A DNA stretch of 64,000 nucleotides from G963677485 sp942492855 (GCA_942492855.1 OW818647.1:2356001-2420000), one strand, 5' to 3'. Shown: positions 8,128-17,168, counted from the first letter of the stretch. The notes: generated from the letters alone by a model not told the origin. Made by a program: numbers and translations.

Positions 8128-8987
8128 ACCCTCTGCAGGCTGTACTGAGTTTGATGCTGGGCTGTTACGCATACGGTGCGCTGGTGGAGCCCAGGCTGCT
8201 GCGGCTGACTCGGCGCGATATTGCGATTCCGCAGTTACCAACCGCTCTGGATGGGCTGAGCATACTGATGCTTTCCGACCTTCACACCACCCGATGGGGC
8301 GCCCTTGAGCGACGCTCCTTGAAGCTCGTGCAGAGGTGTGAGTATGACCTGCTGGTTCTGAATGGCGATTTCGCCAACTCCGCCAGCGGGATCGAGCCGC
8401 TGATGCGTATAGTTCACGCCGCGAAACCGAGGCTGGGTGCCTTTGCGGTGAAAGGCAACACAGAGCATAAAGACGACATCGCACAGACTTGGCCGCAACT
8501 GCGCGAGAAGATGCGTCAGGCCGGGGTGACCGTGCTGGAGAACCAGCCCTACCGGCTTGCCCTGCCAGACCGCGACGCCGCGATCTGGATAGGCGGTGTG
8601 GATGATGCCTTCCTGCACGCAGCGCGACTGGGTGAGGTGCTGCCTCCGCCAGGTGAGCCCGCCGGTCTGCGCCTGCTGCTTTCGCACTCGCCAGACATCC
8701 TGGAAGATGACCGCTGCAGCCAGTTTGAGCTGATCCTCAGCGGCCACACACACGGCGGTCAGGTGCGGCTGCCCTTCATGCATGCCCTGTATAGCCACAC
8801 CCGCTTGGGCGGCTGGCTGGCCGATGGTCTGGTATCACCGGCCACTATTGCCAAGCGACTGGGGCGGCCATTGCCACAGCCCACGCTGTATGTGGGCCGA
8901 GGGGTGGGCACCGTGGGCCGTGGGCCGGTTTGGCTGCGGTTCGGCTGCCGGCCAGAAGCGGTGCTGCTGCGGTTGGTGACGGGGTAG
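8124..8987 (+). CDS. Metallophosphoesterase, YkuE-like
   Basis: This 287-residue protein starts at an ATGA overlap with the methyltransferase. A hydrophobic N terminus (LQAVLSLMLGCYAYGALV) suggests a membrane anchor. The calcineurin-like metal motifs follow in order: SDLHTT, LNGDFANSA, KGNTEHKDD, LLSHSPDI and LSGHTHGGQVRLP. The usual GNHE is GNTE here, replacing the His that normally assists phosphate binding. Family members include YkuE and UDP-2,3-diacylglucosamine pyrophosphatase relatives; here a lipid-linked phosphoester is a reasonable guess from the operon. Confidence 0.85.
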   Translation: MNPLQAVLSLMLGCYAYGALVEPRLLRLTRRDIAIPQLPTALDGLSILMLSDLHTTRWGALERRSLKLVQRCEYDLLVLNGDFANSASGIEPLMRIVHAAKPRLGAFAVKGNTEHKDDIAQTWPQLREKMRQAGVTVLENQPYRLALPDRDAAIWIGGVDDAFLHAARLGEVLPPPGEPAGLRLLLSHSPDILEDDRCSQFELILSGHTHGGQVRLPFMHALYSHTRLGGWLADGLVSPATIAKRLGRPLPQPTLYVGRGVGTVGRGPVWLRFGCRPEAVLLRLVTG

Positions 8988-9060
8988 GGGCAATCCACAG
9001 ATTTCCCGTGAGTGCCCACCAATGACATCCGTCCGATGTCTCCCTATATAAAATGCGAAA

Positions 9061-9093
9061 GACCGCCCCGGTTAGGAGAAAACCGGCGCGGTC
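9061..9093. terminator. Probable bidirectional terminator hairpin
   Basis: GACCGCCCCGGTT at 9061-9073 pairs with AACCGGCGCGGTC at 9081-9093 (13 positions, one mismatch) around AGGAGAA. It lies between the convergent ends of the phosphoesterase (8987) and the mannosidase (9111). It belongs to the same GC-rich stem family seen elsewhere in the window. Confidence 0.5.
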
Positions 9094-9110
9094 ATTGGTA
9101 ACAGGTTGCG

Positions 9111-11579
9111 CTAGTTGCCCAGCAGATCGCAGGTACGAACCGCGCCGGAGGGGTTCTCCACGCGGAACGCCTGCAACTCCAGCGGCTGTAGAGTGGTGCT
9201 GATCTCCGCTTTCAGCGCGGGAATACTCAGCTTCGCCGACAGGGTGTTCTGCGTGGGGTTGAACAGCCGCATTAGCAGGGCGGAGCCGCCCTCAATGAAC
9301 TGCAGGGCGGTGACTTGCACGCCCTCGCCTTCACACAGCATCCCGGGCAGAGGCATCTCGCCACCGCCATGCGGGAAGAAGCTGAGGATGATCGGCTTCT
9401 CGTTGTGGGCTAGAGCCTCACGGTCGATCTCCATCATGCGCGAGTCTGTGCATCCCGCGTTCAGCCAGAACTTGAAGTGACGTTCGCCCTGGTCGATGCG
9501 CGGCATGTAGCGGTTCTGAGGCATCACGGGCCGGTCGCCGATCGGGTGGCCGGAGTAGGCGGTGCTCCGGAGCAGGCTCAAGCGGACCTCTCCGCAGGGT
9601 TCGATGCTCAGACCGTAGGTTCCGTCATTCACGATGCTCAGGCTGTTGTTGTCTGCGTACTGCGTGGCCACCCACTTCTGTGCCACCAACTCATCACCGG
9701 ATGCGGGCATCAGTTCGGTGCCGAACATCACCTGACCAACGGCTTGCGTCAGTTCGGCCTCGCGGCTGACCGCCAGCTTGCACATGCGGTTCTTTTCGTT
9801 CCAGAACAGGTTCAGCCGGATTTCAACTTCAGTTCCTTCTGTGGGGAACAGGAACTGCACGCAGGCACTGCTGTGCTCGAACTCTAGACAGCTTTCGACC
9901 ATCGTGATCACATCACCGTGCTCCACAATGCGCGTGGCAGGCAGTGATGGCGCACGAACCCCACTGAACTGAGCCGAACGCTCCGGGCTCATCGGCGTGA
10001 AACTGCCGATGACATTGCGGAAGCTGTTCACGGTCATGCCCCATGGGTCCTCGTTGTCCTGAATAACCAGCAGACGCATCGCCTTGTCGGCGATCATCTC
10101 CACACCATCCACCACATAGCTGGATATCATGCCCGTCTCGCGGCTGACGCACATCTGCAGACGGTCGTTGCTCAGCACGATGTCTTTCGATTTGTCTAGC
10201 TCTGGCATGGCCGGTTTCGCTGGCAGCGAGACTGTGCGGCAGTCAAACCGGTTGATCTGGCTGGGGGCCAGTTCGGTCCAGAAGGCCACCCGCTTGCGCC
10301 AGTCCAGGTTCAGGTTCGCGTGTTCCTTCAGGTTCTGGCTTTTCAGCTCCACGCCGTCTTTGGTGACGGGGGTGACGGTGAAGTTTTCCGCCCAGTTCTG
10401 GTCGGCCAGTTGGAACTCGCACTCCACCAGCGCCTTCACAGGATACGGGTGCGGGTTGTAGACCACCACCGGGATGTCACCCGGCTGAGCGGCAGGCTGG
10501 CCAGCGCAGAGAGCGAAGAAGGCCTTCGCCCGCTCGGTGGAGAGGTGCTCCAGAGCGTGCTGCATCTTGCGCAGGGAGGCGTCCTCGACCAACTGCACGG
10601 AGCTGCCGGGCAGGATGTCATGGAACTCAGAGAACAGCAGGTCGCGCTGGGCCTGCAGCACATTCTCGGCGGGATAGCTCATATACCCCTGCAGCGCGGC
10701 GTGCGTGCAGATTTTCTCCGTCAGTAGCAGCTCATTTTCCAGCAGCCGATGGGTCTGCTTGATACGGCATTGGCTGGTATAGCATCCCACCATGCTGGGG
10801 TTGAGGCTCTTAGCCACCACCGGCAGGTTGTCGATGTTCTTCTTGATCTCGGCAAAATAGCTCTCCGGCACACTGTGCAGGAAAACATGCTCACCGTGTT
10901 CGCCCAGCACCGCTTCCAAGTCGGCCACGTCCTGATGGGAAGGCCCGCCGCCGTGATCGCCCACGCCCCAGAGCACCATGAAGGGGCCATCGCCATGCAG
11001 GTCGGCCCCGCGGGCCTTGGCAAAATCGGCGGCCTTGCCCAGCGGGCTGTTGTAGCCGGGCACATGCAGGCCGATCACCTGGCTGTCGCAGTAGCCCTTC
11101 CACACAAACGGGTAGTTGTAGGAGCCGCCATCGATGCCGCGGCAGAAGATGTAGCTATCATATCCGGTTTTCGCCAGAAGCTGCACCATGCCCTGTGAAT
11201 GGCCAAACGGGTCGAAGTTGATGGCGGTGGTGGGTGTCTTACCGAACTTTTCGGCGAAATAGTTCCGTCCAGCCTGAATCTGTCTCAGGATGGATTCGCC
11301 GCTGGGCATGTTGCAGTCCGGTTGGATATACCATCCGCCCATGATGTGCCACTTGCCCTCCGCAACCAGCTTTTGGATGCGGGCGAAGAGCGCGGGTTCG
11401 AACTCCTCTATCCATTCATAGAGCACCGCTTCGTTGTGGTTGAAGATAAAGTGCTCGAACTTTTCGCAGATATCGGCAGCGGTGCGGAAAGTAGAGATGG
11501 CCGCAGCCGCACCCTCTTCCCACTCCCACATCCAAACGGGGTCGAGATGTGCGTTGCAAACGAGATGAATGTTAGCCAT
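9111..11579 (-). CDS. Glycoside hydrolase family 38 alpha-mannosidase
   Basis: This 822-residue protein lacks a signal peptide and is predicted cytoplasmic. It begins with the GH38 zinc motif NAHLDPVWMWEWEEG (His11, Asp13), followed by QPDCNMPSGES near 86-96 and NFDPFGHSQGM near 121, where Asp123 is the expected nucleophile and His127 a zinc ligand. The middle and C-terminal thirds match the GH38 beta domains. It would release alpha-linked mannose from oligosaccharides taken into the cell. The ATG at 11579 is preceded by GGAGG. It is a single gene with no operon partner; upstream lies a repeat array. Confidence 0.93.
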   Translation of the reverse strand: MANIHLVCNAHLDPVWMWEWEEGAAAAISTFRTAADICEKFEHFIFNHNEAVLYEWIEEFEPALFARIQKLVAEGKWHIMGGWYIQPDCNMPSGESILRQIQAGRNYFAEKFGKTPTTAINFDPFGHSQGMVQLLAKTGYDSYIFCRGIDGGSYNYPFVWKGYCDSQVIGLHVPGYNSPLGKAADFAKARGADLHGDGPFMVLWGVGDHGGGPSHQDVADLEAVLGEHGEHVFLHSVPESYFAEIKKNIDNLPVVAKSLNPSMVGCYTSQCRIKQTHRLLENELLLTEKICTHAALQGYMSYPAENVLQAQRDLLFSEFHDILPGSSVQLVEDASLRKMQHALEHLSTERAKAFFALCAGQPAAQPGDIPVVVYNPHPYPVKALVECEFQLADQNWAENFTVTPVTKDGVELKSQNLKEHANLNLDWRKRVAFWTELAPSQINRFDCRTVSLPAKPAMPELDKSKDIVLSNDRLQMCVSRETGMISSYVVDGVEMIADKAMRLLVIQDNEDPWGMTVNSFRNVIGSFTPMSPERSAQFSGVRAPSLPATRIVEHGDVITMVESCLEFEHSSACVQFLFPTEGTEVEIRLNLFWNEKNRMCKLAVSREAELTQAVGQVMFGTELMPASGDELVAQKWVATQYADNNSLSIVNDGTYGLSIEPCGEVRLSLLRSTAYSGHPIGDRPVMPQNRYMPRIDQGERHFKFWLNAGCTDSRMMEIDREALAHNEKPIILSFFPHGGGEMPLPGMLCEGEGVQVTALQFIEGGSALLMRLFNPTQNTLSAKLSIPALKAEISTTLQPLELQAFRVENPSGAVRTCDLLGN

Positions 11580-11740
11580 GAAGATGCCTCCGGCAGGTTA
11601 ATCTAACATAGTATAACTTGAGTTGAGGCCAAATGGTGAGCCAGACACGGCGGGGAAAGTTTCACGCGAAGACGCGAAGGCGCGAAGAAGGGGATTTAGA
11701 TCCACAGATGGCTCAGATGGTATATGACCGCGCCGGTTTT

Positions 11741-11867
11741 TTGTCTGAACCACGGATTACGCGGATTTATCGGATGACACGGATGGAAAGGTGAGGGAAG
11801 TAAACTGCGCCTCTCCCTCTCCATCTGAACCTATCCGTGCCATCTGAGTCATCCGTGGTTCAGACAA
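11741..11867. repeat. 127-bp inverted-repeat element, copy 1
   Basis: The element opens with TTGTCTGAACCACGGATTA and closes with ATCCGTGGTTCAGACAA, so it is a near-palindrome ending in complementary termini. A second copy of 128 bp lies at 12508-12635 in the same orientation. Between the termini, blocks such as gacacggatgg and ccatctgaacctatccgtg are partly complementary. Two single-stem remnants occur at 1053 and 3248 and a longer relative at 63709. No gene is present. At 11661-11687 upstream the cgcgaagacgcgaagg motif also occurs. Confidence 0.75.
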
Positions 11868-12507
11868 ATGTCCGCCGCGGTCTGGCGGAGAGCCTGTATT
11901 AGCGTGGGCTCTCACCTTAGATCGGAGCTTCCCGAAAGACCGGCCCGGAAAGGGAAAACCGGGCCGGTCGATTACGCTTTGGTGTGCAACTCATGGACCT
12001 CGCCGGTTTCTCAGTACGCTCACAATCACTATGCAGCGAATCTCCGGCGCGGTCTGGCGGATAGCCCTCCCTCTCCATCCGAACCTATCCGTGCAATCCG
12101 AGTCATCCGTGGTTCAGACGAATTCCCGTGTGTTCTGGCGGAGAGCCTGTATTAGCGTGGGCTCTCACCTTAGATCGGAGCTTCCCGAAAGACCGGCCCG
12201 GAAAGGGAAAACCGGGCCGGTCGATTACGATTTGGTGGGCAACTCATAGACCGCGCCGGTTTCTCGGTCAGACAACAAACGCCATGCAGCGCATCTCCGG
12301 CGCGGTCTGGCGGATAGCCCTCCCTCTCCATCTGAACCCATCCGTGTAATCCGTTGTTCAGACGAATCCCTGCGCGGTCTGGCGGAGAGCCTGTATCAGT
12401 GTGGCCTCGTACCTTGGAACGGAGCTTCCCGAAAGACCGGCCCGGAAAGGGAAAACCGGGCCGGTCGATTACGTTTTGGTGTTCAACTCATGGACCGCGC
12501 CGGTTTT
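11868..12507. repeat. Tandem array of about 250-bp units
   Basis: Two full units and a partial third begin at about 11868, 12120 and 12366, each opening with gcggtctggcggagagcctg or near it. Each carries one perfect stem-loop: 11938-11969, 12191-12222 and 12435-12466, with stem GACCGGCCCGG and loop AAAGGGAAAA. These are the reverse of the stem-loops at 3398 and 3508. The array is bracketed by the two 127/128-bp inverted-repeat elements. I see no gene; several short open frames run through the units and repeat with them. Confidence 0.8.
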
Positions 12508-12635
12508 TTGTCTGAACCACGGATTACGCGGATTTATAGGATGACACGGATGGAAAAGGCGAAGGAATAAAACTGCACCTCTCCCTCTCCATCCGAACCT
12601 ATCCGTGTGATCCGTGCAATCCGTGGTTCAGACAA
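12508..12635. repeat. 128-bp inverted-repeat element, copy 2
   Basis: Termini TTGTCTGAACCACGGATTA and its inverse, ending in AATCCGTGGTTCAGACAA, enclose a body almost the same as that of copy 1 at 11741. The remaining 78 bp to the next gene stop at 12714 shows nothing recognisable. Confidence 0.75.
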
Positions 12636-12713
12636 ATACCCACGCGGATAACTTACAACACGGAAGGGAAGTGAAAGCTAGACGGGACATTGGCTTTCCC
12701 AGGGGGCACCCGA

Positions 12714-13904
12714 CTACTCGGCTGTTTTCTCCGTTGCTGTAGTGATTTCTAGCTTATTGGTCTGCGCATTGAAAATCGCGGTCACACCAGGCAGGCTGTT
12801 CAACGCTTGCCAAGGCAGGTAGAGGGTGCCGTCACGTTTGACCACGCGTTCAAGCAGTTTGAATCGCTCGCCGTCAAGTGTGAACGCCTTCTCACCGGCT
12901 TTCGCGGTAAGATCATGCGGTTTAGCGAGGTGCTGCATCAGTTTGAGCGGCACAATGGCGGTCTGCTTCATACGGTAACAGGGTTGAAAGAGGCTTTCAT
13001 GATCATCGTTAACAGTGATGGGTAATAGAGCACTTGCTGGGGCTTCACTAGGGGTGGAGATAGGAACTCCAGACGTATTAAACGCGGGCATGGAGTCATA
13101 GTGTGCGGCAAGAACCTGCCCATTGACAGCATCTACCGTCACGTTAAGGCTGACATACCGCGTCTCGTCAGAGGCCAGGGGTGTTTTGAAGTCGACAGCT
13201 GATGACAGACAAAAGCTGACATAGAAAACCGGCCTGAGGTCGTTTGTCACATCTTTTGCGAGCATAGGACCGATGATATCCTGCACCATCTGATGTTTAT
13301 AACTTGAGACAGAGCCGCTATGGTTGAAGCGTCTGTAGTTTTTGGCATATCTCGTGGCGATTGCGGAAGCACGCTCTTTCGAGATCATGGGAGCCTGCTC
13401 CGACCGACCCAGCGGGCTGTTGCGATAGAAAACATGCGTGATCTGCCCGTTGTCATTCCTAGTAATTCCCACCGCAAAAAACTGATCGTAACTGCCATCT
13501 TTCAGTTTGAGGGCATACTCGGTGAATTGTGGTTTGTCAATGAACAGCTCAAGTCTGTTTTTCGGTAGATCAGGCCGCAGCGACCATGCCTCATCTTCGG
13601 TGATAAAGGATTTATAGGTGCCGTCTTTCCCTTGCACTGCGGCAACCGATGTGATTTGACCGGTCGCGAGGTCGACAAAATAGTGTCGTGAGTTGTTGGT
13701 CACACTATAATGCGATGGGCTGGTTTTTGTGGCGTCATATTTCACAATCCGAAACTGAGGATCATCGGCCTGCTGAGCCCATGATGAGACCGACTTGAGA
13801 TGGGCGATGACCTGCTCTGCATTCACATCCGCATTCACCTGCGCCGCCAATGCACATACGCACAATAGAATACCTGGTAAACATCGTGAGAGTCTGGTAA
13901 ACAT
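12714..13904 (-). CDS. Secreted protein of unknown function with stalk-like C terminus
   Basis: This 396-residue protein has a signal peptide (MFTRLSRCLPGILLCVCALAAQVNA), so it is exported. The centre contains PepSY-like stretches (YFVDLATGQITSV near 76, VTVDAVNGQVLAAHYD near 255), where a short beta hairpin ends in an Asp-x-x-x-Gly-x-hydrophobic pattern. The final 100 residues resemble the copper-amine-oxidase N-terminal (stalk) domain: VPLKLMQHLAKPH, then FTLDGERFKL, then LYLPWQALNSLPGVTA. The function is not recognised. It is transcribed divergently from the two-component operon that begins at 14084, 180 bp away, which makes a regulatory link possible. Confidence 0.65.
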   Translation of the reverse strand: MFTRLSRCLPGILLCVCALAAQVNADVNAEQVIAHLKSVSSWAQQADDPQFRIVKYDATKTSPSHYSVTNNSRHYFVDLATGQITSVAAVQGKDGTYKSFITEDEAWSLRPDLPKNRLELFIDKPQFTEYALKLKDGSYDQFFAVGITRNDNGQITHVFYRNSPLGRSEQAPMISKERASAIATRYAKNYRRFNHSGSVSSYKHQMVQDIIGPMLAKDVTNDLRPVFYVSFCLSSAVDFKTPLASDETRYVSLNVTVDAVNGQVLAAHYDSMPAFNTSGVPISTPSEAPASALLPITVNDDHESLFQPCYRMKQTAIVPLKLMQHLAKPHDLTAKAGEKAFTLDGERFKLLERVVKRDGTLYLPWQALNSLPGVTAIFNAQTNKLEITTATEKTAE

Positions 13905-14083
13905 GATAGCATGCCTCCATGCAGCATTGTAATACCCGTGTGTGTCCCAACCGCAGCCTACACAGGAAACGGTGTGGTTTGGTTCATTATACCTCAGTTT
14001 CGTTTCAATAGCCGTCCTTTACACAGATGTCGCCACTAAATATCGACCATAATGTACTGGGGCATACCCCTCAGGAGTCCGCT

Positions 14084-14779
14084 TTGAGCATAAATTTGCT
14101 CCTTATCGAAGATGACCCGCAAATTCGGCATCTGCTCCCCCGGTTTTTCGAGAGGGAAGGTATGCAGGTGGCGGTCGCCGAAGATGGTCAGACAGGCCTG
14201 CAGGCCATCGAGCAGCACCTGCCCGAGCTGTTGCTGCTTGACGTGAACCTGCCGGATACCGACGGGTGGTCCATATTGCGCCAAATACGCGAGGAACTGG
14301 CGCCGCAACTGCCTGTCATCATGCTGACAGGCCGCAGTGACACGCCTGACAAGATCAAGGGCTTGCAGCTCGGAGCCGACGACTATATCGTGAAGCCGTT
14401 TGAACCCATCGAGGTGGTGGCCCGTGTCAAAGCGGTACTCCGCAGAGCGGCCCCTCACGCCATCGCTGCGCCACCGATCATATTTCCAGGACTCAAAATC
14501 GATGTCTCAACATGGCAGGTAACCCGTGCAGGGCAGATCATCGAGCTGAGCAGCCACGAGTTCAAACTTCTGCATGGGCTGGCGAAGCGCGCCGGGCGAG
14601 TGCTCACGCGACAGATGCTGGCCGATGAAGTATGGGGCGACGAAGAATATCCGGACGACCATGTAATTGATGTGACTATGGCCCGGTTGCGAAAGAAGCT
14701 GGAAGCCAGCGACCGGATACAATACATAACCACCCTAAGGGGTGTGGGCTACCGCTTTGAGGTGAACCATGAACCATAG
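14084..14779 (+). CDS. OmpR/PhoB-family response regulator
   Basis: This 231-residue cytoplasmic DNA-binding protein has a receiver domain with Asp10/Asp11, the phosphoacceptor Asp53 (LLLLDVNLPDTDG), Thr82 and Lys104 (YIVKPFEP). It ends in a winged-helix domain (LSSHEFKLLHGLAKRAGRVLTRQ, then RLRKKLEA and YITTLRGVGYRF). The TTG at 14084 is the likely start because AGGAG at 14073-14077 sits six bases upstream; an in-frame ATG at 14027 would add 19 residues not typical of the family. It overlaps the sensor kinase by 11 bp. It is expected to regulate neighbouring genes, possibly the small secreted protein at 16327. Confidence 0.9.
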   Translation: MSINLLLIEDDPQIRHLLPRFFEREGMQVAVAEDGQTGLQAIEQHLPELLLLDVNLPDTDGWSILRQIREELAPQLPVIMLTGRSDTPDKIKGLQLGADDYIVKPFEPIEVVARVKAVLRRAAPHAIAAPPIIFPGLKIDVSTWQVTRAGQIIELSSHEFKLLHGLAKRAGRVLTRQMLADEVWGDEEYPDDHVIDVTMARLRKKLEASDRIQYITTLRGVGYRFEVNHEP

Positions 14780-16244
14780 TAAACCCGGTTTGACGACCTA
14801 TTTTATGCATCGACAGATGCTGGCCACCGCCCTCTCGCTGATCGTGGTGCTTATCGTGATGGTGGCCTCTGTCGATCACCTATTGTTAATGCTGGCTGCT
14901 TCCGAACTACGTGAACTCCAGACGCAACGGCCTATCGGCACGCCAGCCCAAAATGGGATGATGGACATGCCTGCCGGTGGGGGCGGCCAGGGGCATGGAG
15001 CTGGGGGACGTGGTGGAGCAGGGATGATGATGCGAGGAGGGGCGATTCTCCTCAACGCCCAGGGGCAGATCATTGCCAGTAGAGTTCCTGGACGTAATAA
15101 CCAGGGGTTTGTCCAATCCTCAGATCGTTGGTCATTGCTTAATGAAGTCATAGATAAGAAGCAGATGTCTGGGGTGGGCAGGCTGCCCTGGGTCAATGCG
15201 AAAGTGGTATGGTACGCCGTCAGCGATGGGACACAAATCGACGTGCGGTGGAAGCGAGTAGATATGGTGCGCACCGATTCGCGCATCATCTATTTGCTTG
15301 TGATCTTGACGGTGCTCGCATCAGGCCTTATCAGCTTGGCTTTCTCAGTTACCGGAGCACGCAGACTTGCCTACTCTGTCAATTCGGTGGCTCAGCAAAG
15401 CACACAGATAGCGGACGGGCAGTTCAAACTCAAGGTGGCAGCGCAACCCACAGTGGAGCTTCAACAGCTTGCAGACAACCTTAATGACATGGCGCGAAGT
15501 TTGGACCAGACCATTCAAGAGCTACAGACGGAGCACCATCGTCTGGAGCGGCTTGAAGGCTCACAACGCCAGTTTGTGGCTGATGCGTCCCATGAGCTGC
15601 GCGCTCCGCTTAGCTCACTGAACATCACGCTCAGTGCCTGGGAAGAGGGTATGCTGAAACCAGATGAGCAGGAGCAGACAGTTAGAACCATGCATCGAGA
15701 GGTGCAACGTCTAGCCCGCATTGTCAGTTCTATGCTTGATCTCAGCCGCATTGAGGCCGGGCATTACCCACTTGATATCGGCCGTGTCGACCTTCGCGAT
15801 GTAATAGCTAACACAATCTCGTCGCTGTCCGATGATGGGGCACCCATCACTATCGAGATTGCTGAGCACTTGCCTATGGTGTTGGGGTGTGCCGATGGGC
15901 TCCAACGAATACTTGTCAACCTGCTGGATAACGCCCGCCGGTATACCCCAGCCGATGGGACCATCCGTGTGACGGCAGAGTTAGTTGGCCCAATGGTGGC
16001 AATGTCTGTGACCGACACCGGCTACGGCATACCAGATCACTTAGTGACCCGCATCTGGCAGCGGTTCAACCGCGGGTCTACTAACCGAAGTGACCCTGAT
16101 GAAGGGGTAGGCCTGGGTCTGTCGATCGTGCGCGGCTTGACGGAGGCGATGGGTGGAGAGGTTTCGCTGCACAGCGAGCCCGGTATCGGCACGCAATTTA
16201 CAGTAAATATACCAGTTTTTGATGACCGCCTACAAAACGCCTGA
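14769..16244 (+). CDS. Sensor histidine kinase with Gly/Met-rich extracytoplasmic loop
   Basis: This 491-residue membrane protein has helices at about 20-42 and 173-193, with a sensor loop between them. The loop holds a low-complexity Gly/Met/His segment at 61-90 (MMDMPAGGGGQGHG, then GAGMMMRGG). HAMP follows at about 195-250, then HisKA with His275 (DASHELRAPL), then the ATPase domain with N388, DTGYGIP near 416 and EGVGLGLSIV near 445. It phosphorylates the upstream response regulator. A loop with this composition could bind copper or another soft metal; that is inference. The kinase core is canonical. Confidence 0.92.
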   Translation: MNHSKPGLTTYFMHRQMLATALSLIVVLIVMVASVDHLLLMLAASELRELQTQRPIGTPAQNGMMDMPAGGGGQGHGAGGRGGAGMMMRGGAILLNAQGQIIASRVPGRNNQGFVQSSDRWSLLNEVIDKKQMSGVGRLPWVNAKVVWYAVSDGTQIDVRWKRVDMVRTDSRIIYLLVILTVLASGLISLAFSVTGARRLAYSVNSVAQQSTQIADGQFKLKVAAQPTVELQQLADNLNDMARSLDQTIQELQTEHHRLERLEGSQRQFVADASHELRAPLSSLNITLSAWEEGMLKPDEQEQTVRTMHREVQRLARIVSSMLDLSRIEAGHYPLDIGRVDLRDVIANTISSLSDDGAPITIEIAEHLPMVLGCADGLQRILVNLLDNARRYTPADGTIRVTAELVGPMVAMSVTDTGYGIPDHLVTRIWQRFNRGSTNRSDPDEGVGLGLSIVRGLTEAMGGEVSLHSEPGIGTQFTVNIPVFDDRLQNA

Positions 16245-16326
16245 TTTGTGAGGTTGCTGTGAGGTTGGTATTCCATGATGAATATAGAAGATGAAAATAA
16301 TCATCTACCAAACAGGAGGCAACCAA

Positions 16327-16662
16327 ATGAAAACCCGAATCGCAGCAATCGCAGCAACAGTGTTCGTAATGGGCTTGGCCGGAGCCAGCTTTGCCGGTAA
16401 CGGTCAGATGAGTGGTAACCGCTGTAATGGACAGATGGGTGCAAATTGCGGTAATACTCAGCAAGGTCAGCAGCTTCGCAAGCAGGACGGAACAGGTAAT
16501 GGTTCTGGGCAACACCTTCGCAAGCGGGACGGAACTGGTAATGGTTCTGGCCAACAGCAGGGCAAACGGGTTCAAAAGAAGGACGGAACGGGGATCAACC
16601 CCAACACAGGTCAACAAGGCAAAGGCCGCGCGGCTAATGGTGGCGTGTGCCCCAACAAGTAG
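16327..16662 (+). CDS. Small secreted protein with DGTGNG repeats
   Basis: This 111-residue protein has a clear signal peptide (residues 1-23, ending SFA). The ATG at 16327 is fixed by AGGAGG at 16314-16319. The mature part is Gly/Asn/Gln rich and contains three repeats: LRKQDGTGNGSGQ at 50-62, LRKRDGTGNGSGQ at 64-76 and VQKKDGTGINPNTGQ at 82-96. Cys33, Cys41 and Cys108 could form disulfides. The DGTGNG core resembles a calcium-binding loop, but no EF-hand helices flank it. It lies 82 bp after the kinase gene and is followed by a terminator. Function is unknown. Confidence 0.75.
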   Translation: MKTRIAAIAATVFVMGLAGASFAGNGQMSGNRCNGQMGANCGNTQQGQQLRKQDGTGNGSGQHLRKRDGTGNGSGQQQGKRVQKKDGTGINPNTGQQGKGRAANGGVCPNK

Positions 16663-16684
16663 TCGCTAGTTCTTAACCCTAGCC

Positions 16685-16716
16685 AGAGCGCACCGGTGAG
16701 TTCACCGGTGCGCTCT
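16685..16716 (+). terminator. Hairpin terminator after the DGTGNG protein
   Basis: AGAGCGCACCGGTGA at 16685-16699 pairs perfectly with TCACCGGTGCGCTCT at 16702-16716. The run of T that follows is weak (AAGCTATTT), so termination may be partial. Confidence 0.6.
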
Positions 16717-17059
16717 AAGCTATTTCGCCCCTAGATAGTTCCAACTCTCGCAACCACCCCTCACACAGCCCTGTCACATGAAATGAACCCAAACTGGTAC
16801 CGACCCTCGACCAAAACTTAAGGGGTTACGTTGATGGGGGTATGACATAACCTAATGTTGACAATGATGGTCGGGTTAACATGGTTGCTTGTATGTCACA
16901 GGTCGAGGCGTCCTTTGTGGGCGCCCCAAGATGAACTATCTAGCGAATACTGACCCAGTCGAGATGGTGATGGGATACACATTAACCCTCGTCTCGTCGG
17001 ATAATTGTATCGAATCTTGATAAATTCGAGCTGTTCAGTCCGATATTCATATAAACATC
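16717..17059. other. Spacer with no recognised gene
   Basis: About 340 bp between the terminator and the promoter of the SUMF-like gene. No open frame, repeat family member or RNA gene could be recognised. Confidence 0.4.
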
Positions 17060-17088
17060 TTGATTGTTTGTATTACCACGCATACAAT
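17060..17088 (+). promoter_or_regulatory. Sigma-70-type promoter
   Basis: TTGATT at 17060-17065 and TACAAT at 17083-17088 are separated by 17 bases. This lies 80 bp before the ATG at 17169. The match to consensus is good by eye but untested. Confidence 0.5.
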
Positions 17089-17168
17089 AGAGTCATGCAA
17101 AATACCTTACTGTTTAAATCGGGTATTAGGCAATAACCACAGTCAATGACAGAGCAGGAGAAACGCGA

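Noticed and set aside
7582..8484. A 300-residue open frame on the minus strand
   Set aside because: It lies opposite the methyltransferase and phosphoesterase genes, whose motifs are unmistakable; its residues are Arg/Gln/His-rich as expected for an antisense shadow in G+C-rich DNA.
11868..12349. Several short plus-strand open frames repeating with the 250-bp units
   Set aside because: They recur only because the DNA repeats, and they contain translated GC-stem sequence rather than protein features.
14027..14083. Longer start of the response regulator at ATG 14027
   Set aside because: No ribosome site precedes it and the 19 added residues come before the normal receiver start; TTG 14084 has AGGAG at ideal spacing.
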